Counted from the stretch's first letter, positions 1-8,177 are shown. The stretch is DNA of 25,390 nucleotides from JAAFKA01 sp043748455 (GCA_043748455.1 JAYTNF010000249.1:1-25390); one strand, 5' to 3'. Numbers and translations: made by a program. The notes: generated by a model not told the origin, from the sequence alone.

Positions 1-180
1 AATATCTGAACTGCCCTTTTTAGCTTCTGCCCAAAGTAAGGACTCAATTTCGCCAAATTCTTTTGGTGTTGTAACGCAAAAATCAATATTACCAATGATG
101 GTTTTGTAATCAAAACCTACAAAGTAAACTTCACCTATACGGTTTTTTAATTCTTCTTCTCGGAGGGTTTGGTATGACAT
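1..180 (-). CDS. Type IIG restriction-modification enzyme, N-terminal nuclease part (partial)
   Basis: The reverse strand from the ATG at 180 reads openly to the window edge (60 codons), beginning MSYQTLREEELKNRIGEVYF. It continues with GNIDFCV (D33) and LLWAEAKKG (E52-A-K54). The D...E-x-K spacing is that of a PD-(D/E)XK nuclease core. From memory, this N-terminus matches the domain that precedes the Eco57I-type N6-adenine methylase in Bacteroidota single-chain type IIG restriction-modification enzymes. In that family one polypeptide cuts and methylates DNA. The methylase and specificity parts would lie beyond the left edge, so the assignment rests on 60 residues only. The gene starts 18 bases after the stop of the 121-residue gene, so the two are very probably co-transcribed from the promoter near 600. 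It could also be a stand-alone nuclease with no methylase. Confidence 0.62.
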   Translation of the reverse strand, partial: MSYQTLREEELKNRIGEVYFVGFDYKTIIGNIDFCVTTPKEFGEIESLLWAEAKKGSSDI

Positions 181-198
181 TATTGGAAAATTTATTAC

Positions 199-564
199 TT
201 AGGTTTTTATCATCGCTATTAGTTCTTTTTCCACATGCCAATCTTCAGCTACCCTTAACATTGCCATAGCTTCCATTTCTGAAATATAACCCTTATGTTC
301 ATTTGATTGCCAAACCAATGTGATGTATCGTAATTTTGCAGATTTATCTAAGTTTTCACCAACACTACGCAAAAAATCTCTTGCTCTATCAAAAGCATTG
401 AAATGGTCTTCTTCTATAAAAGCATTAGCCCAAACCAACTCACTTTGTGCATTTAGTTCGGTTGCTGTATCTTGTAAAATCCGTTCCTCGTCTTCATCTA
501 ATCCATGATAATGGAAGATGACACTTTTTAGGAGTAGAAAGGCTTTTTTCTCGTCACTTGTCAT
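199..564 (-). CDS. Small acidic helical protein upstream of the restriction enzyme, unknown function
   Basis: A 121-residue protein beginning MTSDEKKAFLLLKSVIFHYH. It is acidic, has no signal peptide or membrane segment, and looks all-helical. The pattern of HGLDEDEERILQDTATEL followed by ISEMEAMAMLRVAEDWHV faintly recalls TerB-like helical bundles, but I do not recognise the family. It lies 18 bases upstream of the restriction-modification gene, has a strong promoter match 26 bases or more before its ATG (590-622), and probably forms the first gene of a two-gene operon. By position it could be a controller, specificity partner or modulator of the restriction enzyme; that is inference from context only. 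The frame is well supported: its codon use resembles its neighbours and the only competing frame on the plus strand is short. Confidence 0.7.
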   Translation of the reverse strand: MTSDEKKAFLLLKSVIFHYHGLDEDEERILQDTATELNAQSELVWANAFIEEDHFNAFDRARDFLRSVGENLDKSAKLRYITLVWQSNEHKGYISEMEAMAMLRVAEDWHVEKELIAMIKT

Positions 565-589
565 GGAAGCTTCAACTTTTATCTTTTCA

Positions 590-622
590 CAAATATAATG
601 ATATATTTATTATAGTATCAAA
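590..622 (-). promoter_or_regulatory. Bacteroidota-type promoter for the 121-aa gene and restriction enzyme
   Basis: On the minus strand TTTG (622-619) is followed after 21 bases by TATATTTG (597-590), a full match to the TTTG / TAnnTTTG consensus of the Bacteroidota primary sigma factor. Transcription would start near 583, giving a leader of about 20 bases before the ATG at 564. Confidence 0.65.
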
Positions 623-1181
623 TAGAACATTTTTTTTTAATAAAACTACTCAATATTATGAAACAAACTTATAATTTTTTTTCTAAAAAATACTATTTAC
701 AGAAAAAAACTATAAGTTTAAGTTCCGCCCAAAATTAGAATTTATATTTTTTATACATATAACCCATAATATATTGTAAAATAGTGTTAAAGTTATTATT
801 TTTTATAATATTATTAAAGCATTGATTATCAATATTTTAAATATAATAAGTTAAAGTTTAACTATCAGTATAAAAAAATGTTAAAAAAAAATATAAAAAA
901 AAATTAACTTATTAGTTTTTTTTTTTCAATTTTTGCAAATAAGGAAAAACAATAAAATTGTTTTAGCTAAGATATTGATAATAAGATTTTTAAAGTCTTT
1001 TATGTAGATAAAGACTTTAATTTTTCTTTATAAATTGTTGTTAATGAAAAAATTAACAATATACATCGAGAATTTTATAGCCCAAAATATAACTTAAAGA
1101 GGTTTACTTTCATAGGTTTATTTTTATAAATTTATTATTCAGCTAATCGTCAAATCAGCATTAAAACATAACATCGCAGCT
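623..1181. other. Very AT-rich gene-free region upstream of ftsA
   Basis: No open frame of convincing coding character lies here on either strand. The stretch is made of A and T runs and has two inverted repeats, 990-1020 and 1038-1059 (TTGTTAAT/ATTAACAA, 8 bp with a 6-base loop). No exact TAnnTTTG box was found before ftsA; the nearest resemblance is AATTTTTG around 930. An ftsQ or mur gene, usual upstream of ftsA in Bacteroidota, is absent. The region probably holds the ftsA promoter and a long untranslated leader, but this cannot be placed from sequence alone. Confidence 0.5.
990..1020 (+). terminator. Perfect 11-bp hairpin followed by T-run in the ftsA leader
   Basis: TTAAAGTCTTT (990-1000) and AAAGACTTTAA (1010-1020) are exact reverse complements around a 9-base loop, followed by TTTTTCTTTA. 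This has the form of an intrinsic terminator reading rightward. No plus-strand gene precedes it in the window, so it could be an attenuator or leader structure for ftsA, or a barrier to stray transcription. The low GC content makes it a weak hairpin. Confidence 0.35.
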
Positions 1182-2522
1182 ATGCAGCAAGAAAAAATTG
1201 TAGTAGGACTTGATATTGGTACCACCAAAGTTTGTGCAATAGTTGGTAGGCTTGACCAATACGGAAAATTAGAGGTGTTGGGAATGGGAAAAGCCATTTC
1301 TGATGGTGTAAAAGATGGCGTTATTGCCAATATTAACCGAACCACCGAAGCTATTAAGTTGGCTGTTGAGGAGGCAGAAAAAAACTCTGGTATCGACATC
1401 AAAGTTGTCAATGTGGGGATTGCAGGCAAACATATTCGTAGTTCTGTGCATCACGGAAGTATTACTCGTAAAACTGATGAGGAAGAAATTACGCTTGATG
1501 ACGTAAATCGTCTTACAAATGATATGTACCGCATTGTTACAGAACCAGGGAATGAGATTATTCACGTAATTCCACAACATTATACAGTGGATTATGAGGA
1601 AAATATCAAAGACCCAATTGGCATGGCTGGTATTAAATTAGAAGGAGATTTTCATATTATTACTGCAAATATTAATGCTATTCGCAATTTGCGGAGGTGT
1701 GTGCAGTTGGCTGATTTGGAAGTTGAAAGTGTGATTCTTGAACCATTGGCTTCAAGTCTTGCAGTATTGAGTGATGAAGAAAAAGAAGCAGGCGTTGCTC
1801 TTGTTGATATTGGTGGTGGCACAACGGATATTGCTATTTTTTGCGATGGAATTATTCGCCATACTTCTGTAATTCCTTTTGGTGGCAATATTATTACTTC
1901 TGATATTAAACAAGGTTGTTCTATTATGCAGCAGCAAGCAGAACAATTAAAGGTTAAATTTGGTAGATCATTGGCTTTGGAAGCACCAGAAAATGAAGTG
2001 GTTTCAATTCCAAGTTTGAGAGATAGAACTCCAAAAGAAATTTCTATCCGTAATCTTGCTTATATTATTGAGGCAAGAATGGAGGAAATTGTGGATTTGG
2101 TATATAGTGATTTAACAAAATCGGGTTTTGCAAATAAGTTAGCAGGTGGTATTGTGGTAACAGGTGGTGGCTCACAATTACAAAATATTTGCGAATTATT
2201 CGAACTTAAAACAGGTTTGAATGTGAGAATTGGACACCCTAACGAATTTTTAGGAAAGGCAAAAGATGAAGCTGTAAAAAGCCCAATGTATGCAACAGGC
2301 ATGGGTTTGGTGTTGGCAGGTTTTAAATCTATTGACGAAAGAGAAGAAAATTATTTGCGTAATGCAAAATTCCTTCCTCCAAGTATGACAAGCCAGATTT
2401 CACAAGCAACTCCGAAAAAAGGAACAGAAAATAACGGCGATTTTTTCAGTTCATTAATTGATAAAGCTAAAAGCTTTTTGATTGATGATTATGAAGATGA
2501 TGATAAAAATAGAAAATACTAA
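1182..2522 (+). CDS. ftsA: Cell division protein FtsA
   Basis: A 446-residue actin-like ATPase that anchors FtsZ filaments to the inner membrane and recruits later division proteins. The phosphate-1 motif GLDIGTTK lies at residues 9-16, phosphate-2 VDIGGGTTD at 208-216 and the adenosine motif GGIVVTGGGS at 322-331. The SHS2/1C domain contains NVGIAGKHIRSSVHHG. The C-terminus carries a hydrophobic-basic stretch (FFSSLIDKAKSFLID), likely the amphipathic membrane-targeting helix, followed by an acidic tail. The start at 1182 places the first strand directly before the phosphate-1 loop, as in the family. ftsZ follows after 110 bases with no promoter or terminator visible between, so co-transcription is likely. 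Unusually, no ftsQ or murein genes lie upstream. Confidence 0.96.
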   Translation: MQQEKIVVGLDIGTTKVCAIVGRLDQYGKLEVLGMGKAISDGVKDGVIANINRTTEAIKLAVEEAEKNSGIDIKVVNVGIAGKHIRSSVHHGSITRKTDEEEITLDDVNRLTNDMYRIVTEPGNEIIHVIPQHYTVDYEENIKDPIGMAGIKLEGDFHIITANINAIRNLRRCVQLADLEVESVILEPLASSLAVLSDEEKEAGVALVDIGGGTTDIAIFCDGIIRHTSVIPFGGNIITSDIKQGCSIMQQQAEQLKVKFGRSLALEAPENEVVSIPSLRDRTPKEISIRNLAYIIEARMEEIVDLVYSDLTKSGFANKLAGGIVVTGGGSQLQNICELFELKTGLNVRIGHPNEFLGKAKDEAVKSPMYATGMGLVLAGFKSIDEREENYLRNAKFLPPSMTSQISQATPKKGTENNGDFFSSLIDKAKSFLIDDYEDDDKNRKY

Positions 2523-2579
2523 AATAGTTATAAAGTCTAAGTTCTAAATTAGAAATAAATAGCAAGTGAAATTATTTAG

Positions 2580-2606
2580 AATTTACAACTTAAAATTTAC
2601 AACTTA
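2580..2606 (+). repeat. Tandem 13-mer AATTTACAACTTA between ftsA and ftsZ
   Basis: AATTTACAACTTA occurs at 2580-2592 and again at 2594-2606, just before ftsZ. It is a short AT-rich tandem repeat in the intergenic spacer. It could be a slippage product or a protein-binding site; there is no sign which. Confidence 0.5.
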
Positions 2607-2632
2607 TTATATCAGTAAGCTAAAAAACAACT

Positions 2633-4054
2633 ATGGCAAGATATCAATTTGAAAATCCTACTAACGAAGGTTCTATTATCAAGGTAATAGGTGTGGGAGG
2701 TGGAGGCAGCAATGCAGTAAATCACATGTTTCGTCAGGGCATTAGAGGGGTTGAGTTTTTTGTATGCAATACAGATTCCCAAGCCTTAGAAATTAGTCCT
2801 GTGCCAAACAAAGTACAATTAGGTTTAAATCTTTCGAGAGGTTTGGGTGCAGGGGCAAACCCTGAAAAAGGCAAAAATGCAGCTATCGAAACCAAAGAGG
2901 AACTGAAACAAATGCTTTCTACAGGCACACGTATGGTGTTTATCACTGCGGGAATGGGTGGCGGAACAGGTACAGGTGCTGCTCCTGTGATTGCAGAAAT
3001 TGCGAAAGAAATGGGGATTTTAACAGTCGGAATTGTTACTATGCCTTTTGCTTTTGAAGGTACGCCAAAAATGAAACGTGCAGAAGATGGTTTAACAGAA
3101 CTTCGCAAGCATTGTGATACGGTTTTGATTATTTTGAATAATAAAATCAAAGAATTGTTCAGCAACATGACCATGAAAGAGGCTTTTGTGCAAGCTGATA
3201 ATGTGCTGACAAAGGCTGCGAAATCTATTGCAGAAATTATTACAGTTTCTGGAAAGTGGAATGTGGATTTTGAAGATGTGCGGACTGTGATGAAAGATTC
3301 TGGGGTGGCTGTTATGGGTTCTGCAACTGCGGAAGGCGAAAACAGAGCTAAAAAAGCTGTTGAAGCTGCATTAAATTCACCATTATTAAACAATACTAAT
3401 ATTTATGGGGCAAAATTTGTACTTTTAAATATTGCATTTGCTGACGAGGATAATTTCAAAATGGACGAATTTGAAGAAATTACTACATATGTACAACAAC
3501 AAACTGGTGATAATACTGAGGTTATTTATGGTAATGCTTTTGATGAAACATTAGGCAATGCGGTAAATGTTACGATTATTGCGACTGGTTTTTCAGAAAA
3601 ACCTGTGGAAGTTATTAAAAAAAAGTTTGATTTAGAGAACAATAAAGTTATCAACGAAAAAGTAAAAGTAGTTTATGATAATTTTGACGAGTTTTTTGAC
3701 CCAAACCAAGAAGCTGATACAACGCCGAAAAAAATAATTCCGCCACCAATAACAAAACCTGAAAAAATTGTTCACACCTTAGAAGGTGAATATCACACAA
3801 GTTCAGAAGAAAAAAAAAAGGTTTTAGATAAGGAATACGAATTGCGAAAACAAAAAATGGAAAGTTTAAAATCTATTCATGATTTGAGCAATGAGGAATT
3901 GCAAGAAAAACGTGATATTCCTGCATACATGCGTAAAAATGTAAAATTGGTCGAGGTTGTAGATGCTTCTCTACCACAACTTTCACGCACAAAATTGACA
4001 GAAGACAACGAACTGTTGGGCGGAAATCGGTTTTTGCATGATAATGTAGATTAA
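2633..4054 (+). CDS. ftsZ: Cell division protein FtsZ
   Basis: A 473-residue tubulin-like GTPase that polymerises into the cytokinetic ring. The N-terminal nucleotide loop GVGGGGSNA is at residues 20-28, the tubulin signature GMGGGTGTGAAP at 107-118, and the catalytic T7 synergy loop NVDFEDV at 210-216. The conserved GTPase and C-terminal domains end near residue 330. A charged linker of about 130 residues then leads to the C-terminal peptide NRFLHDNVD, a form I associate with Bacteroidota FtsZ and the likely contact for FtsA. The length is greater than Escherichia coli FtsZ because of this linker, which is usual in the phylum. It follows ftsA, and a large hairpin lies 20 bases after its stop. 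Confidence 0.97.
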   Translation: MARYQFENPTNEGSIIKVIGVGGGGSNAVNHMFRQGIRGVEFFVCNTDSQALEISPVPNKVQLGLNLSRGLGAGANPEKGKNAAIETKEELKQMLSTGTRMVFITAGMGGGTGTGAAPVIAEIAKEMGILTVGIVTMPFAFEGTPKMKRAEDGLTELRKHCDTVLIILNNKIKELFSNMTMKEAFVQADNVLTKAAKSIAEIITVSGKWNVDFEDVRTVMKDSGVAVMGSATAEGENRAKKAVEAALNSPLLNNTNIYGAKFVLLNIAFADEDNFKMDEFEEITTYVQQQTGDNTEVIYGNAFDETLGNAVNVTIIATGFSEKPVEVIKKKFDLENNKVINEKVKVVYDNFDEFFDPNQEADTTPKKIIPPPITKPEKIVHTLEGEYHTSSEEKKKVLDKEYELRKQKMESLKSIHDLSNEELQEKRDIPAYMRKNVKLVEVVDASLPQLSRTKLTEDNELLGGNRFLHDNVD

Positions 4055-4074
4055 TTTGTTAGGTTACTTTGTTA

Positions 4075-4126
4075 CAAATGCTAAATAGGTGGCATCTTTC
4101 AAAAGATGCCACCTATTTAGCATTTG
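4075..4126. terminator. Perfect 24-bp inverted repeat after ftsZ
   Basis: The arms 4075-4098 and 4103-4126 are exact reverse complements, with a 4-base loop (TCAA). The stem core is AGGTGGCATCTT, much richer in GC than its surroundings. It lies 20 bases after the ftsZ stop and probably ends the ftsA-ftsZ transcript, although the T-run after it is poor. Perfect symmetry of this length could also mark a small repeated element. Confidence 0.7.
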
Positions 4127-4250
4127 CAACAGTATTATTTTTAGATTGTCTTTGTGAATAACATAAAGGTACATTAAAAAAAAGATTTTGATTTTCTCAT
4201 TTCAAACCACAACCCAAACTTGATTCCAAGAAGTATAATTTTCAAAAAGA

Positions 4251-4280
4251 TTGTAACTTTTAGCAATTTCATTACTTTTG
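4251..4280 (+). promoter_or_regulatory. Bacteroidota-type promoter for the GT-C-like membrane protein
   Basis: TTG (4251-4253), a 19-base spacer and TACTTTTG (4273-4280) match the TTG / TAnnTTTG consensus. Transcription would start near 4287, about 44 bases before the ATG at 4331. Confidence 0.55.
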
Positions 4281-4330
4281 CTCTTCATTACAACTTTTAT
4301 TAGCATTTAACTTTTGATTCTCAAAATATC

Positions 4331-5941
4331 ATGGCAAAAACAATACAAACAGCCAATAAAATAACTCCTATTGATACAAAATCTGTTACAACGCCAACAA
4401 ATCAACCTTTTGTGGTTTCTGATACCATTTTATATGGTTTGACATTGATATTGGTGGCTTTTTACTTCATCTTTTCAAATACTTCTACTGGATTTTACCA
4501 ACAAGATGAGGCTGCACATTATGTTTCGATGCTTAATTTTTGGAATAATCCTAATAATATTATCGGAAATTGGGAAAAACCTGGTTATAAATTTATTTAT
4601 GTGCTTCCTGCTTTGCTCGGCAAAAATGTAGTCATGTTGCTAAATTGTCTATTTTCTGCATTTTCTTGCTATTTTGCTTATCGTGTAGCTGAAAAATTAG
4701 GTAGCAAAATTCCGCTATTGGCTTTCATTTTCTTAGCTTTTCAACCTCTTTGGGCTGCCCTTGCTTTTCGTAATTATTCCGAATTAATTTCTGCATTTTT
4801 GTTAATTTTGGTTGTTTACTTGTATTTGTGCAATAAATTTACTTTATCTGCCTTAGTTGCCTCTTATATCTGCTTTATTCGCCAAGAATTTTATCCAATT
4901 TTGGCGTTATATTTTGTGTGGTTTGCTTATAAAAAAGAGTTTTTATCAGCCATTTTATTGTCTGTTTTTCCATTAATTCATAATTTTTGGGGCATGGCAT
5001 TGACGGGAGATTTTCTATATTTATTGCACACAATTTTAGGAACAAGCCAGAAAATCGGCGATGCCTACGCACGTGCAGGTTTTGAGCATTATTTTAGGTT
5101 TTCGGCAGTCATTTATGGTTCTATTTGTGTTCCTTTATTTGTTGCATACATTGCCGCAAAAATTACACAACAGAAACACCCTAATTACATAGCATTTTTG
5201 CCAATAATTTTATATTTCGGAATGTATTGCATTTTCAATATTCAGTCTTTTCCAATAGGACCTTCAAGTGCTGGAAATTTGCGATATTTGGTCATTGTTG
5301 CACCTTTGGTGGCAGTTTTTGCAGCCTTAGCTATTGATGAAGTGCGGAACACAGAAAACAAAACATGGATTTTGGCAGCTTTGGCACTTTTAGCTATTGT
5401 TGCAGCAGTTTACATGACTTACGAACATAATTTTGTGAGGTTTGATGAAGAAAAACGTGATTGGAAAATTTTAATTGGGTTGTTTTTTACCTCTATTTTA
5501 ATAATTATTCCACTTTCTATGCAACAATATACCTATTCTTTTGCAGGTTTGGTGCTTTTTGTAACTTTAATTACACTAAAACCCATAAAACTTTCAGAAG
5601 AAGACAAAACTTGTAAAATTGTTGCGGATTGGTATCAACAATACGAAAAATCTAACGGAGAGCCACAATTATTGTATCATCACGATATGTTTAGCTATTA
5701 TTTAAACAAACCAAAAGGCAGTTTTAAAACTCCTGTCCAAGCTATTAGTGAAGCAAATGCCGAAAAATTACCAAAAGGCAGCTTAATTTTGTGGGATTCA
5801 CATTATGGATACAGACCAGAATTGCGAAAAACAGACGTTACTTACGAATATTTTACTCAAAAACCACAACAATATGAATTGTTACAGCAATTTATGAGTG
5901 CTGACGAAAGGTTTGGAACATTAGTTTTTAGGAAACTGTAA
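4331..5941 (+). CDS. Polytopic membrane protein, GT-C-type glycosyltransferase-like
   Basis: A 536-residue protein with about ten or more hydrophobic segments, the first at about residues 34-52, and a soluble C-terminal domain of roughly 110 residues. Directly after the first membrane segment comes YQQDEAAHY (D59, E60), in the place where GT-C glycosyltransferases (PMT, ArnT, GT39-like families) carry their acidic catalytic motif on the first periplasmic loop. It is followed by NWEKPGYKF, typical of this superfamily. GT-C enzymes transfer sugars from lipid-linked donors outside the inner membrane; substrate cannot be told here. It has its own promoter and converges on the peptidase gene. The alternative is an uncharacterised membrane protein that only shares this fold. 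Confidence 0.6.
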   Translation: MAKTIQTANKITPIDTKSVTTPTNQPFVVSDTILYGLTLILVAFYFIFSNTSTGFYQQDEAAHYVSMLNFWNNPNNIIGNWEKPGYKFIYVLPALLGKNVVMLLNCLFSAFSCYFAYRVAEKLGSKIPLLAFIFLAFQPLWAALAFRNYSELISAFLLILVVYLYLCNKFTLSALVASYICFIRQEFYPILALYFVWFAYKKEFLSAILLSVFPLIHNFWGMALTGDFLYLLHTILGTSQKIGDAYARAGFEHYFRFSAVIYGSICVPLFVAYIAAKITQQKHPNYIAFLPIILYFGMYCIFNIQSFPIGPSSAGNLRYLVIVAPLVAVFAALAIDEVRNTENKTWILAALALLAIVAAVYMTYEHNFVRFDEEKRDWKILIGLFFTSILIIIPLSMQQYTYSFAGLVLFVTLITLKPIKLSEEDKTCKIVADWYQQYEKSNGEPQLLYHHDMFSYYLNKPKGSFKTPVQAISEANAEKLPKGSLILWDSHYGYRPELRKTDVTYEYFTQKPQQYELLQQFMSADERFGTLVFRKL

Positions 5942-5951
5942 AAGAATTATG

Positions 5952-6027
5952 AATTATGAATTATGAATTATGAATTTTTTTTGACGTATAAACCATAAAA
6001 AAAATTCATAATTCATAATTCATAATT
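5952..6027. terminator. 31-bp perfect inverted repeat built from GAATTAT heptamers, bidirectional terminator
   Basis: The arms 5952-5982 and 5997-6027 are exact reverse complements with a 14-base loop. The left arm is part of four GAATTAT repeats (5944-5971) ending in a run of eight T; the right arm begins with eight A and repeats ATTCATA. It begins about 10 bases after the membrane-protein stop and ends 5 bases before the peptidase stop, so it suits termination from both sides. Confidence 0.75.
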
Positions 6028-6032
6028 AAACT

Positions 6033-8066
6033 CTATATTCCCAAAGATTTTAAAAATGCTTTGCTATTTGGTTCTCTGCCCAAAAACTCTACAATTTGTG
6101 AAAATTCTTCGGTGCTTCCGCCTTTTGCCAAAATACTTTCTCTAAATTTTTTACCTGTTGCCAAATCAAACATGCCATGCTCCTCGAACTTTGCAGCACA
6201 ATCTTCTGCATAAACTTTTGCCCACATATAACCATAATAACTTGCCGCATAACCCATCAAATGCCCAAAAGCAGCTTGAAAATGTGTGCCTTCTGTATAA
6301 GGAAATTGTGTGTAATTGTTTTGCAATTTCTTTAAAATATCAGTCGTATTTTCGCTATTTTCCTCATTTTCTGGTTGGTAAGTGTCATGCAAAGTCAAAT
6401 CATAAATAGCATAAAATAACTGCGATTGTGCAAATAAACCTGAGCCTAAGTTCTTGGTTGCCAACATTTTATCAAATAATTCTTTTGGTAAAACTTCTCC
6501 ACTTTCATGATGCTTTGCAAACAAACTTAATGCCTCATAATTCCATGCCCAAGCCTCAAACCATTGTGATGGAACTTCTACAAAATCTCGTTTGGTATTT
6601 GTGCCAGCATACATGGAAACAGGCGAAGTTGTCAATAAAACATGCAATGCATGACCAAATTCATGGAAAAAAGTTTCCACATCATTATGTGTAAGCAATG
6701 AAGGTTTGTCGGCTGTGGCAGGTGGAAAATTGCAAACCAAAGCCAAAATAGGTGTTTGATAATTGTTATTTTCTGAAATATTTTTACCCGAAAGTTCTTT
6801 ACCCGAAATTAAGGGAAAACAAGCTGCATGACTATATTTATTGGCACGTGGAAACAAATCTAAATACATTTTTCCAATTAATTTTCCTTGCTCTTTTACC
6901 TCAATAAAACGGACTTCTTCATGCCAAGTTGTAATATTTTTTTGCTCAATAAACTCAATTCCAAATAATTTTGAAGCAATATTAAAAATTCCTTGCAATA
7001 CGTTATTAGCTTCAAAATATTGCTTAACTATTTGATTATCAATATTATATTTTGTTTTTAATAAAATATTGCGATAAAAACCTGTTTCCCAAGAATTGAT
7101 AATTGTATGATTTTTTTTGGTATATTCGTTCTTACAAGCTAATAATTCTTGATAATCAATTTTAGCTTTTACTCTTACTTTTTCAACCAAATCTAACTCA
7201 AAATTCCAAACAGTTTGTGGTGTTTTTGACATCAAATTGCTATGACATTGTGCCGCATAAGAAGGAAATCCGAGCATTGTTGCCACTTGTTTTCGTAATA
7301 CCAAAACCTTTTGCAAAACATCAAGATTTTTATCAGCAGCACGATTTAAGTATTTGAAAGACAAGGCTTTACGTGCATCTTCACTTTCAGAATATTGCAT
7401 AAAAGGCAAATAAGAAGGATAACTCAAATCAATTTTATAGTTGTTTTCGTTATTATTTTCATGATTATTTTCGTGATTATTTTCATGAATTTTGTGTTGC
7501 TTTTTGTAGTCTTCTGGCAAACCTGCCATTTCAGTTTCACTAACCATGAGAAAGTCTGTAATTTCAGAAGTATTTTTCTGAAATTCACTCGACAACACTA
7601 TTAATTGACTTTGCAAATCTTTCAAAATAGTTTGCTGTTCTTCTGGCAACGCCAAACCATTTTGCTGAAAATCTCTTAGCACTTCTTGCAACATTTTTTG
7701 TTGATAACCTTGTAAATTTTTAGCTTCTTCTGTGCTTGCATATTGCTTTATTGCCTCATAAAGTTGTGCATCTAAGACCAATTCAGAACTAAATTGCTGT
7801 ATTTTTTGCGAATTTTCATTACAAACTTGTCTCAAACTTTCATCAGGCGAAGTACAAAACAATAAAAACTCAACTGATGCCACATTGCTAAGTTCATTTA
7901 ATATATCATCATAAGCAACTAATGTATTACTAAAATTGCGTTGCATGGCAGGAATTGCATAAATTGTTTCTAAATTTACTTGGCTATTTGCAATGAGTTG
8001 TTTTGTAATATTCTCTGCAAATTCAGGCGTAAACTGTTGAAAATCAAAGAGTTGTTGAATATTCAT
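6033..8066 (-). CDS. M3-family zinc oligopeptidase (thimet oligopeptidase / Dcp type)
   Basis: A 677-residue cytoplasmic metallopeptidase of the M3A type, which degrades short peptides. The zinc site is H468-EFG-H472 within VETFFHEFGHALH, and the third ligand is E497 in DFVEVPSQ. The C-terminal HLMGYAASYYGYMWAKVYAED is the conserved substrate-binding helix region of the family. No signal peptide is present. I chose the ATG at 8066 because the protein from there (MNIQQLFDFQQFTPEF) begins as the family does; an in-frame ATG at 8129 would add 21 atypical residues that overlap the divergent promoter region. An unusual run of four HENN-type repeats sits at residues 194-209. It could belong to the oligopeptidase A or Dcp subgroup; the sequence alone does not decide. 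Confidence 0.92.
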   Translation of the reverse strand: MNIQQLFDFQQFTPEFAENITKQLIANSQVNLETIYAIPAMQRNFSNTLVAYDDILNELSNVASVEFLLFCTSPDESLRQVCNENSQKIQQFSSELVLDAQLYEAIKQYASTEEAKNLQGYQQKMLQEVLRDFQQNGLALPEEQQTILKDLQSQLIVLSSEFQKNTSEITDFLMVSETEMAGLPEDYKKQHKIHENNHENNHENNNENNYKIDLSYPSYLPFMQYSESEDARKALSFKYLNRAADKNLDVLQKVLVLRKQVATMLGFPSYAAQCHSNLMSKTPQTVWNFELDLVEKVRVKAKIDYQELLACKNEYTKKNHTIINSWETGFYRNILLKTKYNIDNQIVKQYFEANNVLQGIFNIASKLFGIEFIEQKNITTWHEEVRFIEVKEQGKLIGKMYLDLFPRANKYSHAACFPLISGKELSGKNISENNNYQTPILALVCNFPPATADKPSLLTHNDVETFFHEFGHALHVLLTTSPVSMYAGTNTKRDFVEVPSQWFEAWAWNYEALSLFAKHHESGEVLPKELFDKMLATKNLGSGLFAQSQLFYAIYDLTLHDTYQPENEENSENTTDILKKLQNNYTQFPYTEGTHFQAAFGHLMGYAASYYGYMWAKVYAEDCAAKFEEHGMFDLATGKKFRESILAKGGSTEEFSQIVEFLGREPNSKAFLKSLGI
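7440..7487 (-). repeat. In-frame 12-bp tandem repeat encoding HENN units in the peptidase
   Basis: Four consecutive 12-base units on the minus strand encode HENN, HENN, HENN and NENN (peptidase residues 194-209), with single-base differences between units. A change in copy number would keep the reading frame. The insert lies in the N-terminal helical part, far from the zinc site. Confidence 0.85.
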
Positions 8067-8146
8067 TTGGAATAAAATATGATTTGTGAAATATGTTGGT
8101 ATATATTTAATACAACAATAATACAACAAATATCACAAATAATTTA

Positions 8147-8154
8147 TAACTTTG
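8147..8154 (+). promoter_or_regulatory. -7 box for the first PD-(D/E)XK gene
   Basis: TAACTTTG matches TAnnTTTG and lies 23 bases before the ATG at 8178. No TTG was found at the right distance upstream, so the match is partial. Confidence 0.45.
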
Positions 8155-8177
8155 TATAAATATAAATTCGAAATATA

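Noticed and set aside
2734..3393. A 219-codon open frame antisense to ftsZ
   Set aside because: It lies wholly opposite the conserved GTPase domain and its length follows from ftsZ codon bias; no start context or family resemblance.
5944..6027. GAATTAT repeats considered as a CRISPR-like or iteron array
   Set aside because: Seven-base units without spacers, arranged as an inverted repeat between convergent stops; a terminator explains them.
7395..7604. Plus-strand open frame rich in Ile/Phe/Val over the HENN repeat
   Set aside because: It is the reverse reading of the repeat in the peptidase gene; its hydrophobicity comes from the complementary AT-rich codons.
8067..8129. N-terminal extension of the M3 peptidase to the ATG at 8129
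   Set aside because: The extra 21 residues (beginning MLYYCCIKYIPTYF) are unlike the family's start and occupy the divergent promoter region.
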